The notes beneath the pieces are model-generated. The model worked only from the letters and a program-made list of their open reading frames with translations. It was not told the origin of the DNA and ran no database searches. A stretch of 11,328 nucleotides of DNA, from assembly GCA_934654805.1 (NCBI GenBank), contig CAKUGW010000103.1, positions 1 through 11,328 on the forward strand. The letters are read 5' to 3'. Of this stretch, positions 1-7,800 are shown in pieces (the stretch's first letter is position 1; every line of letters begins with the position of its first letter). The DNA comes from an uncultured Kiritimatiellota bacterium (GTDB lineage Bacteria; Verrucomicrobiota; Kiritimatiellia; RFP12; UBA1067). Made by a program: the position numbers and the translations under genes.

Positions 1-504
1 AACGGCATCGACCCGCGCCTCTTCGACGTCGCGAACGCGATAACGGACTTCGCGCGGCACGGCGACTGGCGCGCGCCCCTGGAGACGGTCTGCGGGGTCG
101 TCTCGCGGTACTGGAGGGTGCGCGACGCGGCGGAGGGCGAGCGCGTGGTGCAGACCGCGCTCTGCTCGCTCCTCTACGTGGGGCACGGCCCCTACATCGT
201 CCACCACGAGCGGGAGTCGGCGGGCGGGTTCGTGGACATCGCGTTCGAGCCGCAGCTTTCGCGCTGGCCCGGGATCGGGCACGCGGCGCTCGTGGAGCTG
301 AAGTACCTGAAGGCGGCGGACGACGCCTCGCCCGCCGCGCTCGCGAAGGTCCGCGACGCGGCGGCGGCGCAGCTCGCACGCTACGCGGCCGACCACGACC
401 TCGCGCGGGCGTGGAGGCTGAAGGAGGTCGGCGGCACGGTGACGCTGCACCGCATCGCGGTCGTCTTCCATGGCGGCGACGTCGCCCTCTGCGAGGAGAT
501 CTGA
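1..504 (+). CDS. C-terminal part of an AAA-ATPase-like / PD-(D/E)XK nuclease-domain protein (DUF1703/PDDEXK_9 type), truncated by the window edge
   Basis: The frame is open from the first base, so this is the last 167 residues of a longer protein, and the first in-frame GTG (118) is not its start. The visible part carries a PD-(D/E)XK-type core: a beta-hairpin with GGFVDIAF (Asp79 of the visible part) and, 20 residues later, VELKY (Glu99, Lys101). It is followed by a helix rich in Ala and Gln (AAAAQLARYA) and a final strand HRIAVVFHGGDV. This D...ExK pattern and the flanking order match the C-terminal domain of proteins that join an N-terminal AAA-ATPase-like domain to a DUF1703 nuclease domain, which are common in anaerobic gut bacteria. 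Their biological role is not established. The ATPase half is outside the window. The gene ends in TGA 80 nt before the next gene. The family call is by motif and order only, so I am fairly but not fully sure. Confidence 0.8.
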   Translation, partial: NGIDPRLFDVANAITDFARHGDWRAPLETVCGVVSRYWRVRDAAEGERVVQTALCSLLYVGHGPYIVHHERESAGGFVDIAFEPQLSRWPGIGHAALVELKYLKAADDASPAALAKVRDAAAAQLARYAADHDLARAWRLKEVGGTVTLHRIAVVFHGGDVALCEEI

Positions 505-526
505 CCCCAAGTTGTCAACAGTTTTC

Positions 527-553
527 CGTCAATGGGGGCAGACCCCATTGACG
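527..553. repeat. Perfect palindrome, 11-bp stem with 5-nt loop (REP-like candidate)
   Basis: The arms CGTCAATGGGG (527-537) and CCCCATTGACG (543-553) are exact reverse complements separated by GCAGA. No T-tract follows, so it does not look like a classic intrinsic terminator, although it lies 22 nt after the nuclease stop codon and 31 nt before the SGNH start. On the minus strand the core reads GGGGTCTGCCCCCATTGA, and a 17/18 copy occurs at 1205-1222. This suggests a dispersed short palindromic repeat rather than a local terminator. A transcript hairpin affecting mRNA stability between the two genes is the alternative. Confidence 0.7.
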
Positions 554-584
554 CAGACAGACGAAAGACAAGGAAGAGTGGCAT

Positions 585-1868
585 ATGCAAGAAATGAAAC
601 TTAGGAATGGAATCTGGCCCCGTGCGCTGTTGGCCGCGTCCCTGGCGGCGGGTGCGGTCGCCGCCTCGGCGGCGGCGCGGGAGGCCTCGTTCGCGTCGCT
701 TGACGCGCGGGCCAAGGCGGGCGAACGGCTTACCGTCGTCTTCTTCGGCGGCTCGCTCACGTGGAGCGCGAACGCCACCGAGCCGAACGTGACGGGCTTT
801 CGCGGCCTCATGGCGAAAGGGCTGTCCGAACGCTATCCGGCGGCGCACTTCACGTTCGTGGACGCGGCGATCGGCGGCACGGGCTCGAACCTCGGCATGT
901 TCCGGCTGGCGCGAGACGTCCTCGCGAAGGATCCCGACCTCGTGTTTCTCGACTTCTCGTGCAACGACGGCGGCGAGAACGCGTCCCTGCCGAACACCTG
1001 CTGCTACGAGTACCTGCTGCGCGAGATGATCGGGCGCGGCATCTGCGTCCAGCAGATGTTCTTCACGTTCCGCGACTGGACGAGGCCCGGCGCCGTGCCG
1101 TCGAAGGTACATCCGCGCCGCGACGTCTATTGGCAGCTCGCCCGCGCCTACGGCACGCCCGTCGGCGACGTCTACGAGACGGATCTCTGGAAGCGGCTCA
1201 ACGCGGGGTCTGTCCCCATTGAGACGGTCTGGCCGCTCGACGGCGGGCACCCGGACGACGCGGGCTATCGCATGTTCGCGGACGCGGGGCTTTCCGGCTT
1301 TGACAGGGGCGTGCGCGACGGCGCGGTCTGCCGCGTGCCGGAAAAGCCGGTGTTCGGCACGGTGCGGGACGTGCGGCGCGTGAACCCGGCCGAGGGCGAT
1401 TTGCCGCCGGGCTGGACGCGCCAGCTCACCTACCGCACGTCGGCGTGGTACGACGGGCTCTCCTCGCGCTGGATGGGCGACGTCGCCGCGTTTTCGGGGA
1501 CGGCGCGGTCGCCGCTGACGGTCATGGCGACGGGCAACTTCTTCGGCCTCTTCGGCGAGGGCGACGACGCGGCGCTGGCGTTCGCGGTCTCGGCGGACGG
1601 CCAGCCGGTCTTCCGGGGCAGGGCGTCCACGGGCGTCGGGCGCCTCTTCATCTGGCGCAGCGTGCGGCTCGACGATTGGGCGGACGGCGCGCGCCGCACC
1701 CACACTTTCACCGTCGACCCGATTCCGTCGGCGGACGGGAAGGGCGAGCTGCGCATCGGCTCGATCTGCACGGCGACGATTGTCCCCGCCGTGCCGGACG
1801 CGCCCCTGGCGTCCGCCGCCACGTCGGGCGACGCGCTGGAGAAGCTCGACCACGCGCGCGGGAAATGA
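585..1868 (+). CDS. Secreted SGNH/GDSL-family hydrolase (probable carbohydrate esterase)
   Basis: This is a 427-residue protein with an N-terminal export signal: basic start, then a hydrophobic Ala/Leu stretch around residues 13-31. The SGNH blocks are in order: block I FFGGSLTWSAN (Ser57), block II with the Gly of GGTGSN, block III FSCNDGG (Asn127), and block V DGGHP (Asp219, His222). These support a Ser-Asp-His hydrolase acting outside the cytoplasm, most likely deacylating glycans; the substrate cannot be read from sequence. Residues from about 260 to 420 form a second, strand-rich region ending in GELRIGSIC, probably a beta-sandwich accessory domain. Start 585 has a GGAAGAG-like ribosome site at 572-578; the ATG at 594 is a possible alternative. 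A stretch at codons 207-213 (AGSVPIE) is encoded by a copy of the upstream palindrome core. No promoter was recognised upstream. Confidence 0.88.
   Translation: MQEMKLRNGIWPRALLAASLAAGAVAASAAAREASFASLDARAKAGERLTVVFFGGSLTWSANATEPNVTGFRGLMAKGLSERYPAAHFTFVDAAIGGTGSNLGMFRLARDVLAKDPDLVFLDFSCNDGGENASLPNTCCYEYLLREMIGRGICVQQMFFTFRDWTRPGAVPSKVHPRRDVYWQLARAYGTPVGDVYETDLWKRLNAGSVPIETVWPLDGGHPDDAGYRMFADAGLSGFDRGVRDGAVCRVPEKPVFGTVRDVRRVNPAEGDLPPGWTRQLTYRTSAWYDGLSSRWMGDVAAFSGTARSPLTVMATGNFFGLFGEGDDAALAFAVSADGQPVFRGRASTGVGRLFIWRSVRLDDWADGARRTHTFTVDPIPSADGKGELRIGSICTATIVPAVPDAPLASAATSGDALEKLDHARGK
1205..1222 (+). repeat. In-gene copy of the palindrome core found at 529-546
   Basis: GGGGTCTGTCCCCATTGA here matches the minus strand of 529-546 (GGGGTCTGCCCCCATTGA) at 17 of 18 positions. 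It lies in frame inside the SGNH hydrolase and is read as GSVPIE, just before the catalytic DGGHP motif. The flanks do not match the rest of the intergenic palindrome, so only the core is shared. Codons TCT and ATT are unlike the strongly G/C-ending codons around it, which supports an inserted or captured repeat fragment, although chance is not excluded. Confidence 0.55.
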
Positions 1869-1873
1869 CGAGA

Positions 1874-1884
1874 TTTGCTATAAT
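1874..1884 (+). promoter_or_regulatory. Extended -10 promoter for tyrA
   Basis: TTTGCTATAAT contains a perfect TATAAT hexamer (1879-1884) preceded by TGC, the TGn extension that can replace a -35 box in sigma-70-type promoters. No -35-like hexamer is visible 16-18 bp upstream, where the sequence is GC-only. Predicted transcription start is near 1891, giving a leader of only about 12 nt before the ATG at 1903. The element and the bases after it closely match the promoter at 9158-9168. It starts 5 nt after the SGNH stop codon. Confidence 0.65.
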
Positions 1885-1902
1885 GGCCGCTTCTGGCCTG
1901 CC

Positions 1903-3060
1903 ATGAGAAAGAGCCTCTCACAATTGGATGCGGATTCGGCGGAAGGAGCTGCGCCGAAGTCGCTGGAAGCGGTGCGCGCCGAGATCGACGCGATCGACCG
2001 CGAACTCGTGCCGCTCGTCATCCGCCGCCTGCGGGCCGTCCGCGACATCGCCGAGGCGAAGCGGGCGACGGGCCGCGCGGTCTACGACCCCGTGCGCGAG
2101 GAGTCGATCCTCGACGCGGCCGGCGAGGCGGCGGGCGACGACTTCTCGGACGAGGTGAAGACGGTCTTCCGCACGCTCTTCGACGTCGCGAAGTCGCGCC
2201 AGCGCGCGCAGCTCGCGAACACGGCGAAGGCCGGCGACCTCACGCTCGCGATCGTCGGGATGGGGCTCATCGGCGGCTCCTTCTACAAGGCCGCGCGGCG
2301 GGCCGGCTACGAGACGGTCGCACTGCACCACGGCGAAAGCGAGGGGCTGTCCAGGGCGGACGTCGTGCTCGTCTGCCTGCCACCCGAAGTCATCGTGCCG
2401 TGGATCCGCGAACATGCCGCCCAGTTCAGGCGCGGCGCGACGGTCATCGACATCTGCGGCGTGAAGACGGAGATCTGCCGCGCGCTCGCGCAGCTGCCCA
2501 AGGACGGCTGGCGGTTTGTCGGCGGGCACCCGATGGCGGGCAAGGAGGTGACGGGGTTCGCGAACTCGACCGCCGACCTCTTCCTCGGCAAGTCGATGGT
2601 GCTGTGTCCGCCGGAGCCGGACGCGGACGTGTCCGCGTTGGAGCGGCTGTTCCTGTCGCTCGGCTTTGCGCAGGTCGTCGTCACGACGCCCGCGAAGCAC
2701 GACGAGATGATCGCCTTCACGAGCCAGCTCGGCCACGTCATCGCCTCGGCCTACGCGCAGGATCCGCGCGTCGCGGAGTCCGTCGGCTTCTCGGCGGGCA
2801 GCTTCGCGAACATGTCGCGCATCGCGACGATCGACCCGGAGACGTGGGCGGCGCTCTATCTCGCCGACCGCGACGCGCTGCTGGCGGTGCTGGACGGCTT
2901 CATGGAGCGCCTCGATGCGTTCCGCCGCGCGCTGGACGCGCAGGACGCGCCGGCCCTGAAGGCGTTCATCGCCGCCGGGGCGGCGGCCAAGCGCGCGGAA
3001 CTGGACCGGGCGCGGGAACGGCTGGCGACACGGCTTTTTGACCAACACACGAAAACCTAA
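1903..3060 (+). CDS. tyrA: Bifunctional chorismate mutase / prephenate dehydrogenase (T-protein)
   Basis: This 385-residue cytoplasmic enzyme of tyrosine synthesis converts chorismate to prephenate and then to 4-hydroxyphenylpyruvate. Residues about 19-105 are an AroQ-type chorismate mutase: Arg25, Arg42, Lys53, Asp62, Arg65 and Glu66 line up at a constant offset of 14 with the E. coli active-site residues Arg11, Arg28, Lys39, Asp48, Arg51 and Glu52. A Gln at 100 or 103 can serve as the last ligand. The dehydrogenase follows, with a Rossmann GMGLIGG (119-125), VDICGVK, and GGHPMAGKE with catalytic His209. Domain order and length resemble E. coli TyrA (373 aa). The segment after the second Rossmann strand is short and reads VALHHGES, without the acidic residue usual for NAD preference, so NADP use is possible. 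I chose ATG 1903 because the promoter lies directly upstream; longer in-frame starts overlap the SGNH gene. No clear Shine-Dalgarno is present. The esterase starts 15 nt downstream. Confidence 0.95.
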   Translation: MRKSLSQLDADSAEGAAPKSLEAVRAEIDAIDRELVPLVIRRLRAVRDIAEAKRATGRAVYDPVREESILDAAGEAAGDDFSDEVKTVFRTLFDVAKSRQRAQLANTAKAGDLTLAIVGMGLIGGSFYKAARRAGYETVALHHGESEGLSRADVVLVCLPPEVIVPWIREHAAQFRRGATVIDICGVKTEICRALAQLPKDGWRFVGGHPMAGKEVTGFANSTADLFLGKSMVLCPPEPDADVSALERLFLSLGFAQVVVTTPAKHDEMIAFTSQLGHVIASAYAQDPRVAESVGFSAGSFANMSRIATIDPETWAALYLADRDALLAVLDGFMERLDAFRRALDAQDAPALKAFIAAGAAAKRAELDRARERLATRLFDQHTKT

Positions 3061-3075
3061 AGAAAGGAACCAAAC

Positions 3076-4821
3076 ATGAAGAAACTGTTGTTTACGGGGC
3101 TTCTGCTTGTCGCCGCAGGCGTGGCCTTCGCCGTCTCGGACTGGCGGCACGGCGTGCGCGAGCCGCTGTGGCCAGAGGGGAAGATGCCCGATTTCCAGGC
3201 GCATCAGGTCGGCGCGATGACGGACGAGGCGAAGGATGCGGACTTCCTCGCGTCGCCGCAGCGGCAGATGCCGTACCTCGAATGGTTCGAGGCGCCGGCG
3301 CAGCCGAACGGCGCGTGCATGATTCTCGTCTCCGGCGGCAGCTACCAGGTCTGCTGCGACGTCGGGCTCATCAAGCTCTGGAAGGAGACGTTCACGAAGC
3401 TCGGCTACCAGACGGTGAATCTCGTCTACCGCACGCCGCGCCCGAAAGGCCTGCCCGTCTACCAGACGGCATGGGAAGACGGCCAGCGCGCCGTCCGGCT
3501 TGTCCGCTCCCAGGCGGCGCAGCGCGGCTTCGATCCGGAGAAGATCGGCGTCATCGGCATGTCGGCGGGCGGCCACCTCGTGACGATGCTCGCGACGAGC
3601 GCGCTCACGCCCGCGTATGAGAAGGTCGACGCGCGCGACGACCTGCCGTGCCACGTCAATGTCGCGATCGCGAACGCGCCCGCCTACAACACGCTCGGCG
3701 CGGCGAACGGCGACGCGCGGCCGCAGGACGGCACGACGGTCGTCCCGACGGTCAACCCCTGCTTCAAGTTCGACGCGAAGACGTGTCCGATCACCTTCCA
3801 GCACGGCGCGAACGACGTCTACACGCCGAACGGCTCGACGCTCTGCTACCGCGAGCTCCGCAAGCGTAAGATCCCCACGGAGCTGCACCTCTACGCCGAC
3901 AAGGGCCACGGCGCGTTCGGACTTGACCGCGCGGTCGAGTTCCTGAACCAGATCGAGTTCGCGTCGAAGCTCGCGCCGGAGGTCGACCTCATGAGCCGTT
4001 ACGCGAGCGACGCGGCGCGCGGCGCCTACGAGAAGGAGAACGTCTGGCCGGAGGGGAAGATGCCCGACGTGCGGACGAACCAGTGCACGCCGTATCTCGA
4101 ATGGCACCTGCCGAAGGAGCTGAAGACGCAGGCGATCCAGATCGTCTATTCGGGCGGCGGCTACGGCGGCAACGCGCCGGACGGCTTCGAGGTCGCGCCG
4201 ATGCGCCGCTACCTGAACGGGAAGGGCATGGCGGTCGTGACGATGAAGTACCGCACGCCGCGTCCGGCGGGTCTGCCGAAGCACCAGACGGCGTGGGAAG
4301 ACCTCCAGCGCGCGATCCGCATCGTCCGCGCCAAGGCGCCGGCGAAGGGGCTCGACCCGGACCGCATCGGCATCATGGGCTCGTCGGCGGGCGGGCACCT
4401 CACGCTCATGGGCGCGACGAGCTCGCGCATGCGGGCCTACGCGCCGATCGACGCGCTCGACGACGTGCCCTGCAAGGTGCAGTGGGCGATCGCGATCTAT
4501 CCGGCGTATGCGCTGACGGACGGTCTCGACGGCCACAACACGACGGGCGGCAACGACGACTCGGCCGTCCTCGCGCCGGAGCTCCTGTTCGACATGGACA
4601 CGCCGCCGACGCTCTTCATCCACGGCGATGCGGACGGCTGGGCGGCGATGAACTCGGTGAAGGCGTGGGAGCAGATGCGCCGGATGAGCGTGCAGAGCGA
4701 GCTGCACACGCTCGCGCTGCGCAACCACTGCTTCCAGCGCAAGGCGTCGCCGGGCACGGGCAGCTACACGTGGATGGACCGCGCGTGGGAGTTCCTCACG
4801 GCGAAGGGCTTCAACAGGTAA
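3076..4821 (+). CDS. Exported tandem alpha/beta-hydrolase (BD-FAE / acetyl-xylan-esterase-like), two catalytic domains
   Basis: This 581-residue protein begins with a clear signal peptide (MKKLLFTGLLLVAAGVAFA). It contains two similar alpha/beta-hydrolase domains, each opening with WPEGKMPD (residues 32 and 324). Domain 1 has oxyanion-type SGGS, nucleophile Ser163 in GMSAGGH, Asp247 in HGANDVY and His278 in KGHGAFG. Domain 2 has SGGGYGG, Ser437 in GSSAGGH, Asp520 in HGDADGW and His551 in RNHCF. The Asp-to-His spacing is 31 residues in both. Shared blocks such as YRTPRP, LP.....QTAWED and VNVAIANAP/VQWAIAIYP show an internal duplication. The GxSxGG form is typical of the bacterial feruloyl/acetyl esterase group acting on hemicellulose side chains; the exact ester is unknown. 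An AAAGGA ribosome site sits 7 nt before the ATG. The short distance to tyrA suggests shared transcription. Confidence 0.9.
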   Translation: MKKLLFTGLLLVAAGVAFAVSDWRHGVREPLWPEGKMPDFQAHQVGAMTDEAKDADFLASPQRQMPYLEWFEAPAQPNGACMILVSGGSYQVCCDVGLIKLWKETFTKLGYQTVNLVYRTPRPKGLPVYQTAWEDGQRAVRLVRSQAAQRGFDPEKIGVIGMSAGGHLVTMLATSALTPAYEKVDARDDLPCHVNVAIANAPAYNTLGAANGDARPQDGTTVVPTVNPCFKFDAKTCPITFQHGANDVYTPNGSTLCYRELRKRKIPTELHLYADKGHGAFGLDRAVEFLNQIEFASKLAPEVDLMSRYASDAARGAYEKENVWPEGKMPDVRTNQCTPYLEWHLPKELKTQAIQIVYSGGGYGGNAPDGFEVAPMRRYLNGKGMAVVTMKYRTPRPAGLPKHQTAWEDLQRAIRIVRAKAPAKGLDPDRIGIMGSSAGGHLTLMGATSSRMRAYAPIDALDDVPCKVQWAIAIYPAYALTDGLDGHNTTGGNDDSAVLAPELLFDMDTPPTLFIHGDADGWAAMNSVKAWEQMRRMSVQSELHTLALRNHCFQRKASPGTGSYTWMDRAWEFLTAKGFNR

Positions 4822-4858
4822 GGCTGGATTGGGGCCTTCCGGGCCGCGCGCGCGGATC

Positions 4859-7800
4859 ATGTCCGACTTCGTACATCTTCACCTGCACACGACCTATTCG
4901 CTCCTTGACGGGCAGTGCCAGATCGTGCCGCTCGTGAAGAAGGCGCGCGCGCTCGGCATGCCCGCGCTCGCCGTCACCGACCACGGCAACCTCTTCGCCC
5001 TCAAGAGCTTCTACGACGAGTGCCGCTCGAAGAAGGAGAAGACCTACGACGACCTCGCGGGCGTCCACGTCAAGCCGATCCTCGGCTGCGAGGCCTACGT
5101 CACCTCGACGGGCGACTGCCGCACGCGCGACAAGTCGGAGTACCGCCACCACCTCTGCCTCCACGCGATGAACCTGACGGGCTACCACAACCTCGTCCGG
5201 CTCATCAGCGAGGCGCACGTCAACGGCTTCTACATGCGCCCGCGCATCGACCACGCCCTCCTCGAGAGGTACCACGAGGGGCTGCACTGCTCGTCGGCGT
5301 GCATCGCCGGCGAGGTCGCGCGCGCGATCGACCAGGGCCGCATGGACGAGGCCGAGCGCGTCGCGAAGTGGTACAAGGGCCTCTTCGGCGAGAACTACTC
5401 GCTGGAGGTCATGCTGCACAGGGCCGTGAAGGCGGGGCCGGACATCCCGCTCTCGGCGCAGAACGAGTTCGTCGACCTCTACCAGCGGCAGCTGAAGGTC
5501 GTCAGGGGCATGCTGGAGCTGGGCAAGAAGCTCGACATCCGCGTCATCGCGACGAACGACGTCCACTTCCTCGACGCGGCGGACGACGATGCGCACGACG
5601 TGCTGCTCGCGCTCTCGACGGGCAAGAAGATGTCCGACGAGAAGCGCATGATCTACACGGGCCAGGAGTACTTCAAGACCGAGGAGGAGATGCGCGCGCT
5701 CTTCGCGGAGAACCCGGCGCTCATCGCGAACACGAAGGAGGTCGCCGACCGCATCGAGGAGTACGAGCTCGACTCGCCGCCGATCATGCCGAAGTTCGCG
5801 ATCCCCGTCTCCTTCGGGACGGAGGAGGGCTATGCGAAGACGTTCGACGCGGAAAGGCTGAAGGCCGAGTTCAACGTCCAGAAGCCGAACAATTTTGACC
5901 GCCTCGGCGGCTACGAGAAGGTGCTGCGCATCAAGTTCGAGGCCGACTACCTCGCCGACCTCGTCTGGAAGGGCGCGGCGCGGCGCTGGGGCGACGCGGA
6001 CGGGAAGGTTCCGGACGACGTGCGCGAGCGCGTGCAGTTCGAGCTCGACACGATCAAGCTCATGGGCTTTCCCGGCTACTTCCTCATCGTGCGCGACTAC
6101 ATCCGCGCGGCGCGCGAGGAGTGCGGCGTGTGGGTGGGCCCGGGGCGCGGCTCGGCCGCCGGCTCGGCCGTCGCGTACGCGCTCTGGATCACGAACGTCG
6201 ATCCGCTCAAGTACGACCTCCTGTTCGAGCGCTTCCTCAACCCCGACCGCATCTCGATGCCGGATATCGACGTCGACTTCGACGACGCGGGGCGCGAGCG
6301 CGTGCTCGACTACGTCACGCGCAAGTACGGCGCCGACCACGTCGCGCACATCGTGACGTTCGGCCAGATGGCGGCGAAGTCGGCGATCAAGGACGTCGGG
6401 CGCGTGATGGACTATCCGCTCGCGGACACGAACAAGCTCGCCTCCTACGTGCCCGACACGCCGAAGATCACCTTCAGGGCGGCCATGTCCGCGACGGACA
6501 AGAAAGGGGCCCCGAACAAGGACTACTCGCCGGATCTCGTCGCCGCGTTCAACTCGGAGGATCCCGTCGTCCACAAGCTCATGGAGCGCGCGGGGCGGCT
6601 CGAGGGCTGCATCCGCCAGCCGGGCGTCCACGCCTGCGGCGTCATCATCTCGCGCGACCCGATCGTCGAGACGCTGCCCGTCATGCCGACGCCGGAAAAG
6701 GGAGGAAAAGGCAAGAAGGAAGAAGGAGGCGGTTCGGGCGACAAGCTTCTCACGACCCAGTACGACGGGCACTTCGTCGAGCCGGTCGGGCTTCTCAAGA
6801 TGGACTTCCTCGGCCTCAAGACGCTGACGGTCGAGAAGGAGTGCGTCGCGCTGCTGGGCAGGGACAACCCGCGCGTGCCGGAGGCGATCCGCAACGCCGA
6901 CGGCGAGCTGGACACGGACCGGATCCCGGACGACGACAAGGAGACGTACGCGCTCTTCAGCCGCGGCGAGACGACGGGCCTCTTCCAGTTCGAGTCGCCG
7001 GGCATGAAGAAGTGGCTCATCGCGCTGCAGCCCGAACGCCTCACCGACCTCGTCGCCATGAACGCGCTCTACCGTCCGGGGCCGATGGACTACATCCCGA
7101 CGTTCGTCGCGCGCAAGCAGGGCGACGAGCCGGTCACGTACGACCACCCGGAGATGGAGGGCCGCCTGAAGGACACGTATGGCGTGACGGTCTACCAGGA
7201 GCAGGTGATGCTCCTCTCGCGCGACCTCGCGGGCTTCACGCGCGGCGAGTCCGACAAGCTCCGCAAGGCGATGGGCAAGAAGCTCATGGACATCATGAAC
7301 GAGCTCAAGGCGAAGTTCGTGAAGGGGTGCCTGGCGAACCCGAAGTTCCGCGTCGGCAAGTGGGCGGACGAGGCCGAGGCGACGCGGCTCATCGAGAAGA
7401 TCTGGACGGACTGGGAGGCGTTCGCCTCGTATGCGTTCAACAAGTCCCACGCCGTGTGCTACGCCTGGGTCGCCTACCAGACGGGCTACCTCAAGGCGCA
7501 CTATCCGGCCGAGTTCATGTGCGCGCAGATCTCGTCCGAAATCGGCAACTTCGACAAGCTCCCCGGCTTCGTCGCCGAGGCGCGCGACATCGGGCTGGAG
7601 CTCCTGCTCCCGGACGTGAACGAGTCGGGCGCGCGGTTCGTGCCGGCGAAGGGGTCGCGGGGCATCCGCTACGGCCTCGGCGGCATCAAGGGCGTCGGCA
7701 GCGCGGCGGCGGAGGCGATCGTCGCCGAACGCGCGGCGAACGGGCCGTACACGGGCTTTCTCGACTTCTGCCTGCGGCTCGGCGGCTCGAACCTCGTCAA

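Noticed and set aside
1780..1902. Upstream extension of tyrA to an ATG at 1780
   Set aside because: It would overlap the SGNH gene and read through the -10 promoter. The added residues are Arg/Pro-rich and unlike the family.
4820..4838. Hairpin AAGGC/GCCTT after the esterase as a terminator
   Set aside because: It has a 5-bp stem, a 9-nt loop and no T-run. The genes on either side are close and co-directional.
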